Positions 10,758 to 22,864 of a stretch of 64,000 nucleotides of DNA are shown here, one piece after another; positions within the stretch are counted from its first letter, which is position 1; each line of letters begins with the position of its first letter. The stretch is from Pocillopora verrucosa (Eukaryota; Cnidaria; Anthozoa; Scleractinia; Pocilloporidae): the NCBI RefSeq assembly GCF_036669915.1, contig NC_089312.1, positions 30,723,830 to 30,787,829 of the forward strand. The letters run 5' to 3'. The position numbers were made by a program, and so were the translations under genes. The notes below the pieces were generated by a model. It worked only from the letters and a program-made list of their open reading frames with translations, had not been told where the DNA came from and did no database searches.

Positions 10758-13631
10758 TTATTTCTTATTGCAATCATAGAACAAATTCATTTGCTTGACA
10801 TCCAACGCACTAAGATGAGATCGCTGACCGATGGATGCGCCATTCTTGGTTTTGATGGTAGTTTGCCATGGCCACTTTGCAAAGTCACGCTTCCCGTAGT
10901 GCATTATGGACCCATAGTCATAGGGAACGCCGAGGCTGTCGATAGTTCCATGACTATATTTTCTGAAGTTGTGCTTCTGGTCTAAAGGCAAATTAAATAA
11001 AATAAAATGATACAACGACAACAACAGCAACGCTGGCCACAATCGAATGCGCTTGAAAAAGACGCTGACCTACTGGAAAACTCTGTCTGAAAGAGCTCTT
11101 TAAACTTAATCAACTCAGGATCTTTACTGGATAGTAATGCAGGGAGGATCTAGTGAGGTTTCTACATTTATTAACGTGTCTGATTGCAAATGAGACGTTG
11201 TGTAGCAGCTAAGCCTGTCTTGTACGGTCGGTTTTGTGATCCATTACTTGCTTAAAGACCGAAACGTTTTTGGGTCTTGTTTCATCCGTCGAAGGTAACC
11301 ATTCAGTTTAAGTTCCTAGTAATGATTTGGATGCTCAAAACTGTCAATTGAAAATTTTGATCAGAAATAGTCCACAGCCTAGTCGCAAGTTTAAGGTGAA
11401 TTTTTCGGTTTAGGCTATGTCACGTGGTTGACGGACCGCGCTATTCAAAAAACGATATTCGAATCTTGGCTTTTAAACGTACAACTTCTGACACGTGTAA
11501 AGAGCACTTAATAGGTTCTTATGTACTTGGAGTCTCACCATCTTTAATATGGTCCCACACAATTTCCACATATTGATCCCGGTCAGGTCGACTTTGCTCA
11601 TGCCAAAATCCTGTAATGAAGTCAAGTAAATGAATTGAATTTCTATATGAGGCACGCTTGAAATACAGTTTAAACTATAGGGACCAGATGAAATCGTTAG
11701 TTCAATAATCGTATGGTATCAAGTTAATTTTTGCCTTTTTTAGTCCATTCTGTCAATTTGTAACTAGTAAAACAAGCTACCTAACGATCTTTTGAGTCAT
11801 TTTAACGTTATGAAGAAACGCCTTAAAATAGAAGAAAGCCTTTAAAGTGATAATTTGCAATGATGAATATATTGAAGGAAATATGAAAAAGGGAAACGAA
11901 GATGGTAAACTGTGCGAAAGAAACTCGACGACTTCAGATGCTTAACACGAAAAAATTCAGGGTTTTTTACCAGCCAGTACCAAGAAATCAGATGAAAAGA
12001 CTTGATTCAGTAATCCCTTATGAAGTTTCCGATCAAGGACCTTAGTGAAACAAAATTGTTCCCCTCTAAGATATATGTAAGGTTTGAAGGTTCCGTTTAT
12101 CAGAAACAGTCCAGTAAATATTCAAGAAATTCTTGACATTGAGTGTTATGCATTATTAAGTATTGGAGTATGTTATCAAAAACTGCATGTGAATAGTTGA
12201 ACCACCGACCCAGAGCATGTCCGATCTCATGTACAGCTATGCCATGGTAACCACAGCCAAAACCCAATGAAATTTGTTGCTTTCCTCCAGTCCTTCCAAC
12301 ATATGAATAACACCTAGAAAAGCGGCAGGAATGATGGAAAAGGAAGAACTGTGAAGATAACTTTAATAGCCTAGAATTTATTATTTTTTCAACTCTGAGA
12401 TGTGGCTGAGTCCTTTAAAATGTTTAAGATTCCGTCTCCAGAACAGGCGTACAGGCACATTTAGATCCGAGAGGCATACTACGTTGTATAGTACAAGGAA
12501 CATCAGTCAAACTCCGATTTGAAACGCCCAAAAATGAATGAAAAAGGGGAACAAAAAAAGGGAAATTTTACAAGGCAGGCTGATAAAAGAGAGAATTTTG
12601 GAGCTTTGGGTGATTTAGTAATACAAGACACCAGCGTTCGTTTGCAAGAGGCCTCACCCTTTGTCAACAAAGAATTCTATGTAATCTCTCTGATTTGTCC
12701 TCGGAACAAACTTGATGCATGTCTTCTGCTGCCACTCTTTCATCGCGCTGAAAATTGCTCCTCTCTTGTACCACTTATCTGTATGTTTGAAAATAAAAAG
12801 TCAGTTTTTTTATGAATTACAATGAATATTTGGTACATTTATTATAGTAGCTCCTTATTTTATGGCAAAAGGATCCCAGCTGCCCTGCTATGACGTCCAC
12901 TTGAGAAACAGAAGTTAATTGTGCATTAATACATTAAAAAAAACAAATCACCTGCACTGTCAGCCAATGTATAAGGAACAATGCCGTTGGGCCATTTGCG
13001 GTATTTTGACAAACCACGTGTTCCAGCAGCGTTATTAGGATCCATTCCATTCTCGGCTGCTTGAATCTGCTCCTCCGTAAGCCACATATCTCCCTCAAAG
13101 ACGCGAATTTTTGATGAGCCTAAGAAAAAGGTAAACAGCACCACAGAAAGAAGGATTGCAATGAAAAGTTCTTCGACAAAAGCTTCATGGAAGGGAATAC
13201 TTTTATGTTAATTTTAAATTTCAGAAAACGAGCAATGGTCGGGGAGCAAGTTGGGTAACAAGTCACTCAAAACTTAAATCATAGAACTAAAAACTCGGTC
13301 AGCCGAACAATTTCTTCGGAAACATTTCTGATGAAATTCCAAAAACCTTCATTTTGTGAGATGATTATTGTTTAAGTATCAATTAAGTTTGATGATTAAA
13401 ACTATCATTTTTCACGTTACAAGTAATATGAGAATTTTTCTTCCTCGAATCTAATCAATTCCATTTCAGCGATTAATTCCAATCGGTTGAAGATAAATAC
13501 TAAAAATGGTCAATTGATCATTAAATTATCAAGAAGAACAACAAACCTCTCTTTTCACGGTCATTGTGTTCCAAAGGTGATCCAAACGTCAACATGCAGA
13601 AAGCAACCAGGAAACAAAATAATAAAGTCAT
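10758..13631 (-). CDS. Small secreted astacin-type zinc metalloprotease, copy C
   Basis: Six minus-strand exons: 13631-13547, 13119-12952, 12778-12658, 12313-12210, 11610-11539, 10981-10758. They give 257 aa in the same phases as A and B. Residues 1-17 form a signal peptide, the propart ends EKR (26-28), the FEGD aspartate switch is at 36-39, and the zinc site is [15 protein letters not shown] with ligands H153, H157 and H163. Met-turn SIMHY has Met210 and Tyr212. All four astacin-fold cysteines are present. It is clearly the most diverged of the three: it has the canonical GFWHE, one codon fewer in exon 2 and in exon 4, and longer introns. The exon 4 donor reads GTCGGT, weaker than the others, but it is required by the conserved phase. 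The stop codon overlaps an AATAAA. A minimal catalytic-domain protease, presumably secreted; substrate unknown. Confidence 0.93.
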
Positions 13632-13710
13632 TTTGACGCAACCTTTCCAGAGAGATACGACGCGAGAAACCTCTGTGTGATTTAAGACTTACTGGAAATT
13701 TGCTTTGATG

Positions 13711-13720
13711 TTTTTTTATA
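13711..13720 (-). promoter_or_regulatory. Probable TATA box of astacin gene C
   Basis: TATAAAAAAA on the minus strand, 80 bp before the ATG at 13631. This predicts a 5' untranslated leader of about 50-60 nt. The first ATG after the predicted start site opens the signal peptide. Confidence 0.45.
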
Positions 13721-16239
13721 TGTATACGAATCTAAACATGATCACTGTTGTTTATCGAATCTGGTCCAGCTTTACTAACATTTTATGCCCAAATAAACAA
13801 ATGAAACACACAGCAACAAAAAAACCGCCAGCAGTAAACAGTTGAGTAAATTCCCCTTAAAAATGCCACAAAAGCTGAAAAACAAACTATGATTAAAAGG
13901 TAAAAAGATAAGATAGGATCGACCATTCTCTTTGAATACAACAAAGCATTGGAATAAAATTATAAAAAATTAGACGCTCAGAAGAGGACGGCCTATACAA
14001 AATGTAGACGGAGACTTAGCTGCGTTATCCCAGTGCTTAATAGCGCAACAATGACTAGAGCTTTGGTTTAATTTTCAAACGCAACTGTTACAAAAAGTAA
14101 CACTTTTATTTACAAATTCTTAAAAAAACACCTGCATAAGTGATTGAATACGGTGAACCATAAAATTTTTCGTGAAATTTTATTTACACCTAGATGGCAC
14201 ATATCGGCTCCGTTTGAACTCTACACGCACGTATGTTAGAAATTGTTTTCATCAGCTTTCATCCTAGATCACGACGGAAAGATAATTTTAACAGACATTT
14301 TCCTGGTTCCGTTGAGGAATAAACATTAAATGTTAATTTGGAATTTTAAGATACCATTATCGGGGTGACGAGGAAAAGAATTCTGACTGCGTTGAACAAT
14401 CAAACAATCGGTGCTCAAACACCTACGAAGTCCGTCACCGACCTCCTCATTGCGAATTGAAGTATTTATTTATATTTACTTATATAAGAACATAATTGAG
14501 AAACTTTTCAGGGATCACTAATGATACTAACTTCTTCAATGGCCGTACATGTTCGCGCAATCAAATCTCGGAGTTCAATGGGTTTTGGCAAGGCCTCAGC
14601 GGGTTATCTCAGAAGCTCTTTATTTTGGAATAACAGATTTTACTGAAATCAAGGAGGCAGTACCCTCCTGCATGGAATGACGGTAGCAAAGGATTCGAAC
14701 GAAAAGTAATTAAGGCCAAAATTAAATTGTGAAGCGTTAATTTTACAGGAAGGCAAGCATGAATTGTGAGTTAATGGACCAGCGCGGGGCGTGATTTGCC
14801 TCCTAAAAGTTACCTCTTCTTTCATTTAATGAAAACCTAAATATTTCTCCTGCAACCTTGTACACCAGCAGATAGATATGAAGTTTTCTCTTTTTAATAC
14901 GAGACGCTTGAATTGTTCTAACATTCGTGCGTGAAAAGGGATCAAGAACTCTCCGTTACTCCCCTCCGAAATGTCCGGGGCTCACCAGGAGTGTTCAATC
15001 GTAAAGTGGGTCAGAATAGGAATCTGATTAAGAGAGACTTGAAACGAGTACCTTTTCTTAATAAAATCAATGCGTAGACATCATGAAGATTAGTGATACT
15101 CCAACAATAGTCTGAATTTGGCGCGAAAATATGCGCAGACATAGTCTGTTTAGAGAAGCGATCAGTGTTCGACTTTCTTCGTATCGGGACGCATATGGAT
15201 TTTCAAAATTGAGGAATATCCACAAGACAAAACCAAAGGATGTTTATAAATATTTAACTGAAGCGTTACCAATCACATGACGCGTTGACACCGATCAAAT
15301 GCACGCGGAAATGTTTTGAATAGAACATAAGGGTGGATAGAATAGATACGGTACAGCCCAAAAAGCTCAGCACGCGCAAGAAGTGGCTCGAGAAGTTCTC
15401 GCGCTGCATCAACAGAAATAAGAGACTTTTTGCTCTTTCTCGAACAAGTCTACTGATGATAACAATCTGTCACACTTCTGAGAAAGGGAGGGGCTGTAAA
15501 GGACCTTCAGAAAGAGAAAATGAAGCTGAGAGATAGAATTCCGCGTTTAAGGTAATCTTAAGGCTATTTTGGGGCTTTATGTATCTCATATCCCTGGAAT
15601 GAAGTTGTATGTACCGCGCAGGTAGCAAGTGAGCAAATTAGCCATACAGCCTAGTTTAATTCTACATCCTCCTAGGATTTTCGATTCCAGGATTCTTGGA
15701 TTTAATGAGAACGAAAGGGGGATGTCATTTGGAATAAGGTATGTCCCTGGTTCTAATACCTTGTCTAAAGCCATCAGTAAAGCAGTAAACATTATGATGA
15801 TCATCATCAGTTGACGAAAAACGAGAATTGAATAAAAGATTACGAATATTTTATTCTTGTCAATAAGCTTTAACGCTGTATTTCTAAGATGAGTCAATTC
15901 TGTTGCGATTGAGCATTATCTGTTTACAGGCGTATATAGCATTCTCATTACTTACGTCCGAAATTGAGCATATATGAAAAAATTTAATCTAAAATTGAAT
16001 ATTAAATCAATCAAATGAAATGCTCAGCGAGGGGAATAAAAATCGAAACGAATACCAACGATTTAACTTGCATTCGTTCATATGCACGTTTTTTATATCA
16101 ATCATATAGCTAACAAAGTGAAAGTGGCTCTGGAGTTCGGGTAAATGTTTAAGGTTCCAGGCGCTGTAAAAACTATGGTGTTTAGTAGGTCATGAAATCA
16201 CTGAAAAGCGTTTTAGGGTTTTCAAAAACTAACACTAAC
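13721..16239. other. Intergenic region between astacin C and the minus-strand GPCR
   Basis: About 2.5 kb of AT-rich DNA. No exon, RNA gene or mobile element is recognised. The frames at 15333-15536 (plus) and 15586-15897 (both strands) match no family I know and lack a supporting gene structure. Confidence 0.5.
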
Positions 16240-17190
16240 TTAATTTCTACATGGTGCTAAGATGGGTCCGTAGATTCGCCGCAGAATGAACTTGAAAGTC
16301 TTTCTAAACTCTGGTATTCTGACGCCATACACGATGGGATTGATTGACGAATTGGAATAATGAAGAAATTTATAAAAGATCGTCGCTGACCAATTATAGG
16401 GACACGTGGGGCAGTACACCACTACTATAAGTGTAATGAAAAATGGAGTCCACGCAACCAGGAAGAACCCAATGACGAAGGCAATGGTTGTAGCAGTGCG
16501 AATTTCCCTCTTAAGGGAGCGCTTACTGGGGTTGTTGTTCATCCTGGTCATGGCAATTTTCCAAATGGCTGCATACGACACAATGATGACCGTCAATGGT
16601 AGCAGAAAGAAGACCACAAAGGTTAAAAGAACAAGGTCTGTTTTTTCGATGCTAGGGATCGTATGTTTGATGGAGGCTGCCAAGGCTGAAATGAACCAAA
16701 CCAGGAACAAGGCAATGTAGTAGACGTACTTTTTGGTGTTGCGGTGTTTCACGGCCCAACCAACACAAAAATATCGCTCCATCGAAATAGCCATAAGATG
16801 CAGAATGGAGGAGATCCCTGCAAAATTATCCAGCGCTACATAGAGTTCATTCAAGGTTTTAAACCTCAAATCCATAGGCCGTAAGTCCGCGTAGTAGTTT
16901 AAAATGTACATCCACAAGGGAACTGACAGAGCACCCACCAAAATGTCTGCAAGTGCTAAGCCCAATACAAAGTAATTTGTCACAGTGCGGAGTTTGTCGT
17001 TGATGAAGAAAGCCGTTACTACCATGAAGTTGCCAAACACGGCAACGAGGGCAATGACGGTGTAAAAGAAGCACGCGAGAATGACTGACTCCTTTGAGGG
17101 GACGCCAAATCCTCCCCCTCCACCGCCCACTCCTGACGTGGGCTGTGAGGTGTTGAGATATAAAGTGAAATTCGTGGTCGAGTCTGTCAT
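16240..17190 (-). CDS. Intronless class A (rhodopsin-like) GPCR, adenosine/amine-receptor-like
   Basis: A single 316-aa exon with seven hydrophobic segments. N1.50 is in VFGNFMVV, D2.50 in LALAD, the TM3 end is SMERYF, W4.50 is in FLVW, P5.50 in LLPL, the TM6 motif is VAWTP and the TM7 motif is NPIVY. The N-terminus has N-F-T and N-T-S glycosylation sites and a run of six glycines. After TM7 the text VRIPEFRKTFKFILRR and the CPTC in the third extracellular loop resemble adenosine receptors, while Asp at 3.32 (18 before the Arg of ERY) is the amine-binding position. Unusually, no Cys is present at 3.25 or in ECL2, so the standard TM3-ECL2 disulfide is absent. It is a plasma-membrane receptor coupling to G proteins; the ligand is unknown. 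It is clearly paralogous to the plus-strand gene at 35614-36585. Confidence 0.92.
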   Translation of the reverse strand: MTDSTTNFTLYLNTSQPTSGVGGGGGGFGVPSKESVILACFFYTVIALVAVFGNFMVVTAFFINDKLRTVTNYFVLGLALADILVGALSVPLWMYILNYYADLRPMDLRFKTLNELYVALDNFAGISSILHLMAISMERYFCVGWAVKHRNTKKYVYYIALFLVWFISALAASIKHTIPSIEKTDLVLLTFVVFFLLPLTVIIVSYAAIWKIAMTRMNNNPSKRSLKREIRTATTIAFVIGFFLVAWTPFFITLIVVVYCPTCPYNWSATIFYKFLHYSNSSINPIVYGVRIPEFRKTFKFILRRIYGPILAPCRN

Positions 17191-20100
17191 TGCTGTGTTC
17201 TCACCTAATTAAACGATAAAAACGTGTCAGCATATAGTTCTTTGTATGTAACTGTTTTAAATGAATTTGCACTTGTTTCTTTCACCATGTTTAGGGGATT
17301 TTCTAAACTCAGTTCTAAAATCAGTCCAAGGGAAAAAGGGAAAAAGCAATTATATTTTTTCATTTTTACAGATTACATTTTTGGAAAGAATTCATGCGAT
17401 GGGTCATCTTTTTCCTGCGGATGGGAGGTAAAAACTTGATTCGCACAGTTTAACAGTAAATAACGAAATATCGTAAAGCCTGAAAAAGAAACACGAAAGT
17501 TCAAATAAATTAAAGTTCACAATATTTTTTCACAAAGTTCACAATGAGTTCAATGAGGAAATTTCAGCTCACTTAAAAGCTGCGCCCATCCAGTATCTGG
17601 AATTCACGGAAGTTGCTGCGAGTACACGGTAGATTTGCTGATTTGAGATAGCAAGAGAAAAGGTGAAACAGAATTGAGCTTACAAGAATAATGCATCAAA
17701 GCTACGACGGGCAGATCTGCCAGCGGTCCACGTCATCATATCGACCTTCGTTAGCATTATTTATTATATTTGATGTGACTAAACGATACTTACAAGATTC
17801 CTAATACGGCCGATTAGGTACGAAACTTAGAAAAAGAATGCGGTATTTTTGAATATTCAATAGAACGGCACATCATGTTGATAAATTCATGTGCGTTTGC
17901 AAACGACTCACCAATTGACAGGCTAAAAAGGAGTGCTAGATACATCCTAGCGTGCGAGTGCGTCGTGCTTGTTGGCGATCGTTAAACATCATTTTTTTTT
18001 TAAATAGCAACCCTAACTGAACTCACCTGGTATAAGAATAAAATCCAAAGGGTGTCTACTTAATCAGATAAAACCCAGCCGCTTTCTGGGAAGATTCTGT
18101 GCGCATAAAATTTTTGAAAGGCATAATTGATGAGAGGTACTTTCAGTGGGTCAAACAACCTTCATACTTGGCGAAACTTAATGGATCATCCAAAATTTAA
18201 TATGTCCTATTGATCAGGTAGCCAATGAAAGCACTGTTGACAGTAGAAAGAGTAATTACTTTTTACACCTAATAACTGCTTAATTTGACGGAAAATGGAA
18301 ATCGTAGTGAAGTGAGATTCTAATGACACTAGCCTAAACTATTCTAAAGTGAAAATGGAGAAAAAAATTCAGTCTTAACACAGTACAACTCCTGAAATGT
18401 CAAATATTTTTCACAAAACTTCTTTTGGCTTCATGACAACCAGAAAGTATTTATTGAATGAATTTAATTACGCGTTAGAGTTAAATTTCATTTAGAAAGT
18501 AATAAATGCAGACAAACACGTATTTGAACATCTCCGAATTCTCATCTTCAATTATTTAGAGAGTAATCAAAGAAATTATACAGACATGCATGTCTTACAA
18601 TCATACAATACATGTTGATGTCACGGACCAGAGAAAACCTGTCAAACATGAATATTAGACCCATTTGCAGAGAATAAAACCAGCCAGGTCAACAAACAAA
18701 ACACTCTGCTAGTGTGTTTTAGGAATGTCGGGCACTATTAGAAGAACTCAGCTGCTTCACTGAAAAGCATTTTCTTCATAATCCTTTCTTTGTTTCGCGC
18801 GGATTGAGGCGCTCTGATTAGTAATTAGCATGTAAGTTCAAAAACTTTTATTTTTACATAAATGGCGGCACATCTGACAAATTACTTCTGCAACCCATAA
18901 CAATCATGGTGTAGCACAATTCAAAATCAAACAGGGAACACAGAGTACAAATTCATTACCTTTCCAACTTAAGTTACATTGGTACCCGAGCAAAGGCCAA
19001 CCTCGGTTACAGAAAGTGATACTTTTACTTCCAAGTTTCATTCAGTTTACTATGGAAAATATATTAAAATAAATATTTTTCACTACTTCGTCGTCTACTA
19101 GGATTAGTTTCGGTTTTGAAATCACTCATAGGTCTACCAAATGTCTACCGACGAATGAAACCTCAATGTGGTTCATCATAGATCATATCGTTTTAAGCAC
19201 GAGACTGGAAACTTGCAGGTAAATATTTAATGTTCGATATATTTTCAAGAAAAAGGGTGCGTATTGCGCCAAACGTCTCAAACATAACAAAATATGGAAA
19301 AAATACCACTATCCACATTCAGTAATCATTTGTAGATTAGATCTTCATTAGATCCAAAGACTAACACGCGCTTGAAGAAATCAAAACATGTCTTACACGT
19401 TTCGAAGGAAAGGAATTACATCGAGTTTATGATGATTACGCAACTTTAAAACTGGACACACATGTGGTATGTTTAACAACAGAGAAATTCAACGAAATTC
19501 AAAGGAAGTGAAAAGCTATGGTCTTTTCCTTTAATTTTCGAGCCTGCGTATGATATCGTGTAAGAGAAATTGCTGTCAAACTAAAATGGAATCCCTTTAT
19601 TCTATAGTGTACGTAAGTCCTAATTGTAGAAATGCTATTTTTTTTCGCAGCGATCAGTTTTATTTCTTTGCTGAAATGCAGTGCCATTCTAATATTTGCA
19701 GTTTCTAGATTCATATCCGCTTAGGTATAATTTAAGTTCAAGTTTCATCCCTAATGTGGAATTGTTACTAATATTACAATGCGTTTTGCCTTTTGAATTA
19801 AATTTGACAGCCGGCTTATCGATATTTTGGATAGCTGTCTCAATTAAACGTAATCGTCCGGAGAAAATGAAAGTTTAACGATTCTTGCAAATATTAAAAA
19901 ATGGTGGGTAGCGAAAAATATCACAACGGAAAAATCGAAGAACAGTTTCATTTTGTCTTAAATGCTCGGTTGGTCATGCTTTTTCTTTTACGCCGGGATA
20001 TTTGTACGAAAGTGCGTCCTGAAATTAGATTTGAAGCTTGTGCGGAATGACACAAAAAGCCTTATTTCAAAAATGTTAAAACTCGTCTAAGTTCCTCTCT

Positions 20101-22700
20101 TTTAGTTTTGCTGCAGTTCCTTTTTAACGCCTCACGTTTCCATGTTTAATCATTATTTCTCTTCAGTTATTTCTGTTGTCGATGGTTTAGAGTTGCTTCC
20201 AATTGACATCATTGCACTTGAAAGAAACAGGCAATTCAGAACTATGTTCATGGACGGAAAAAGGCCGGAAAGACCTTTTATTATTTTATTTCCTATCTCT
20301 ATCAACACCCTCTACACGCGGTCTCACATATATATTGCTTTTTGGGCGACTCTAAAAATCCAATTAGAAAATTACATATCCTCCGCTCATATATCATCAT
20401 GAAGCACTAAATTCCTACTGAAATCCAACCGTATTTGCTCGTCGGGCTACGCGAAGAAATGTTTCACATCACGTTTATTTACGCCTGCCTATGATTCTGT
20501 TTCATTGACGTTATGTCGAGAAACCATCATGGCGGCCAACAGAGTAACCGTTTTCGTTCAAACTTAAGCGATTAACAAATGTGCTTTTACCCTAACATAT
20601 TTGGCCGAGTCAAGTTTTACAGTTGAGTACAATTAAGACACGGTTAAAATCTTAATTTTAAATCCTAATCGCAATAAAAAAGAACCTGGTTTGGTAGCAC
20701 GTCAAGTTTGTGTTTTTGATGTAAACTTCGTTCCGTAAGATTAAGTTTCATGTATGTTTCATTATCAAATACACATCGCTGACAGAATCATCGAGTTCTC
20801 TGCGCGCCATAAACTAAAAGAGGAAGCTTGCCTTTTGAAGAATGAATACAAAAATCTGACGTGTAGTTCAAATCTTGTGAGCCCAGGCGCTAAAGTATGC
20901 AATAGTTGGTTTCCATTTTCATGAATACTCGTTTTCTAAAAGTAAAGTTGTCCACAGAAAAAGGAAAGGCGAGCAGATGTTGCGCAAAGTTCTCACCGAT
21001 TGTGAATTTCTTTTGTGAATCAACTGATCGAAGTCTAATGTTATGAATATGACAAACAAACCCTCACAACAACCAAGGAATGCCTTATTGTTTTAATAAC
21101 AAAAAAAAGTTTGTTAAAAAGACCGCTCTTTATACGTATTACAGCCTGACCTTGCCATGAAGTTCCAGTTTTTTAAAGCTATTGCACTGTAATCTTTCCG
21201 GACTTTGAGTGTCATCCGAATTGCACACTAAGAATCCATCTATCAGATTTTGGTAAAAAAAAAAACTTCACCGCTGAGATATTAAGTGTAAACGATCACG
21301 CTTGCGTTATATTTACGATTAAAGAGAACTATATTAAGAATTGGCACTGCCATGAGAAAGTTAGTACAATATCGAAAATAAAAACGTGATCACTGCATTC
21401 CCTAGATTAGACAACGAATCCACATGCCTTGTCAACATACCTTCAAATATCTATCCAAAAGGAAAAATTTACTGACGCATGAAAGCGAACATTTCGCTTT
21501 AGGGTTTCGTCGAAGGAAAACCTTTCCTACTCTTCGATATTTCTCGACACAAGTAACTGGTTTCTGATCGCATTCTTTCTGTGGCGTTTTGCTTTCATAA
21601 AAGTAAATCTGTAGTGTTTGCTCTATCACAAGCAATCACAAAACATACGGTCGCAGCTTCCTCTCTGTAATACTGACGCTACACAAGAGAGCGAAAACTA
21701 TTCATACTCACCAGGCTAATGTGAAATCAATGTACGTTGAAAGCGATTCGCGTTACTCGTTCTATTGGTGGGTTATCTGTGGCTTCGTGTCTAGCTCGCT
21801 CAGAGTTTAGTGTTTGATACATCGCCGAAATAATCAAACGTTGACACTAAGTAGTAACAAACTATAGCATTTTTGTTTTGCATTTCAATGAATTTCTGTC
21901 AATCAAAGCTAATAATTGCTACCTTCAAAGTAAACGTTAATCTCAAGCCAATTGAAAATTTATGAGGAATGATTGACAGAAATCCACCGCAAGCAAAGTA
22001 ACAATTGTTCGTAATATCTACGGGTCTGCGAACGTCTAGAAGATCCTTCGAACTTCAACAGTTTTTTAGTTCATAAATGCACTGTTCCGGAAATTACTCT
22101 GAGAATGAGATATTGCGGTTTAATAAAGTGTGCCCCATGGCATTGGTGAAAACGGCGACCAGAACCTGTTTTTAACAAACAAGCCTGACTCCGTATTTCT
22201 TTTATCTAGTGATCATTCCCTGTAGGTAATTTTAAAGCGAGAGTACGTTGAAGAGCTTTCGGATGTGAGCTTTTATTATGCCATAGGTAATAAAAAGAGA
22301 TTTATCAATCAAAAGGAAACAGATTTATTCCTCTGCCGGTGAAAAGCACATGATTAAAAGTAGATTTCGTAAAAGCCCTTAAGATAAGTAACCATGGAAA
22401 CTGATCGGCTCAGCTCTGAGTTCAAAGTGAAAAGAGGAAATCTAAACTCTCGCGCCGCAAGTCCCTGGTTGACATTATAACTGAATATTTATGGCATTAT
22501 ATCTGAATATTTAGATTTGAACTAACATTTGCATGCAATGAGTCAAAACTGTAAGGAACACGTTGCTATCCCAAAAACAAATTTAACTGAGGTTTTCCAG
22601 CCTAAGTTTTAAGGGATGCATTATTGTCAAAAAAAAACGTATATATATACATATATATGTAGGAAGTCTGTGTATTGATTTTTCCGTTTTACAGTGCTCG
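17191..22700. other. Gene desert, first part
   Basis: AT-rich DNA upstream of the minus-strand GPCR. No exon with a recognisable product, RNA gene or transposon was seen. All open frames are under 90 codons and look random in composition. A CTAATTAG-type acceptor just before the GPCR start (17205-17208 on the minus strand) could mark a 5' UTR intron. Confidence 0.45.
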
Positions 22701-22716
22701 ATACGTAGGAGTAGAG

Positions 22717-22808
22717 CGATAGGGGAAAAAACAGAGAGCCTATACTTTTATCCCTTGTACAGGCTCGTAAGGATAAAAGTATAGTCTCTCTGTTCTTTTC
22801 CACCATCG
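22717..22808. repeat. Inverted repeat forming a strong hairpin
   Basis: The arm 22731-22753 (ACAGAGAGCC... to TTTTATCC) pairs with 22771-22793 over 23 bp with one mismatch around a 17-nt loop. Weaker pairing continues outward to about 22717 and 22808. It could be a MITE-like element or a precursor of a small RNA, since cnidarian microRNA hairpins are often nearly fully paired. The sequence alone does not choose between them. Confidence 0.7.

Positions 22809-22812
<4 letters not shown>

Positions 22813-22859
<47 letters not shown>
22813..22859. repeat. (AT)n microsatellite
   Basis: About 47 bp of uninterrupted AT dinucleotide directly beside the hairpin at 22717-22808. A shorter AT-rich alternating tract lies on the other side at 22639-22660. 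Confidence 0.97.

Positions 22860-22864
<5 letters not shown>

Noticed and set aside
15586..15897. Open frames on both strands over the same bases
   Set aside because: No family resemblance and no splice or promoter context; they shadow each other in AT-rich DNA.
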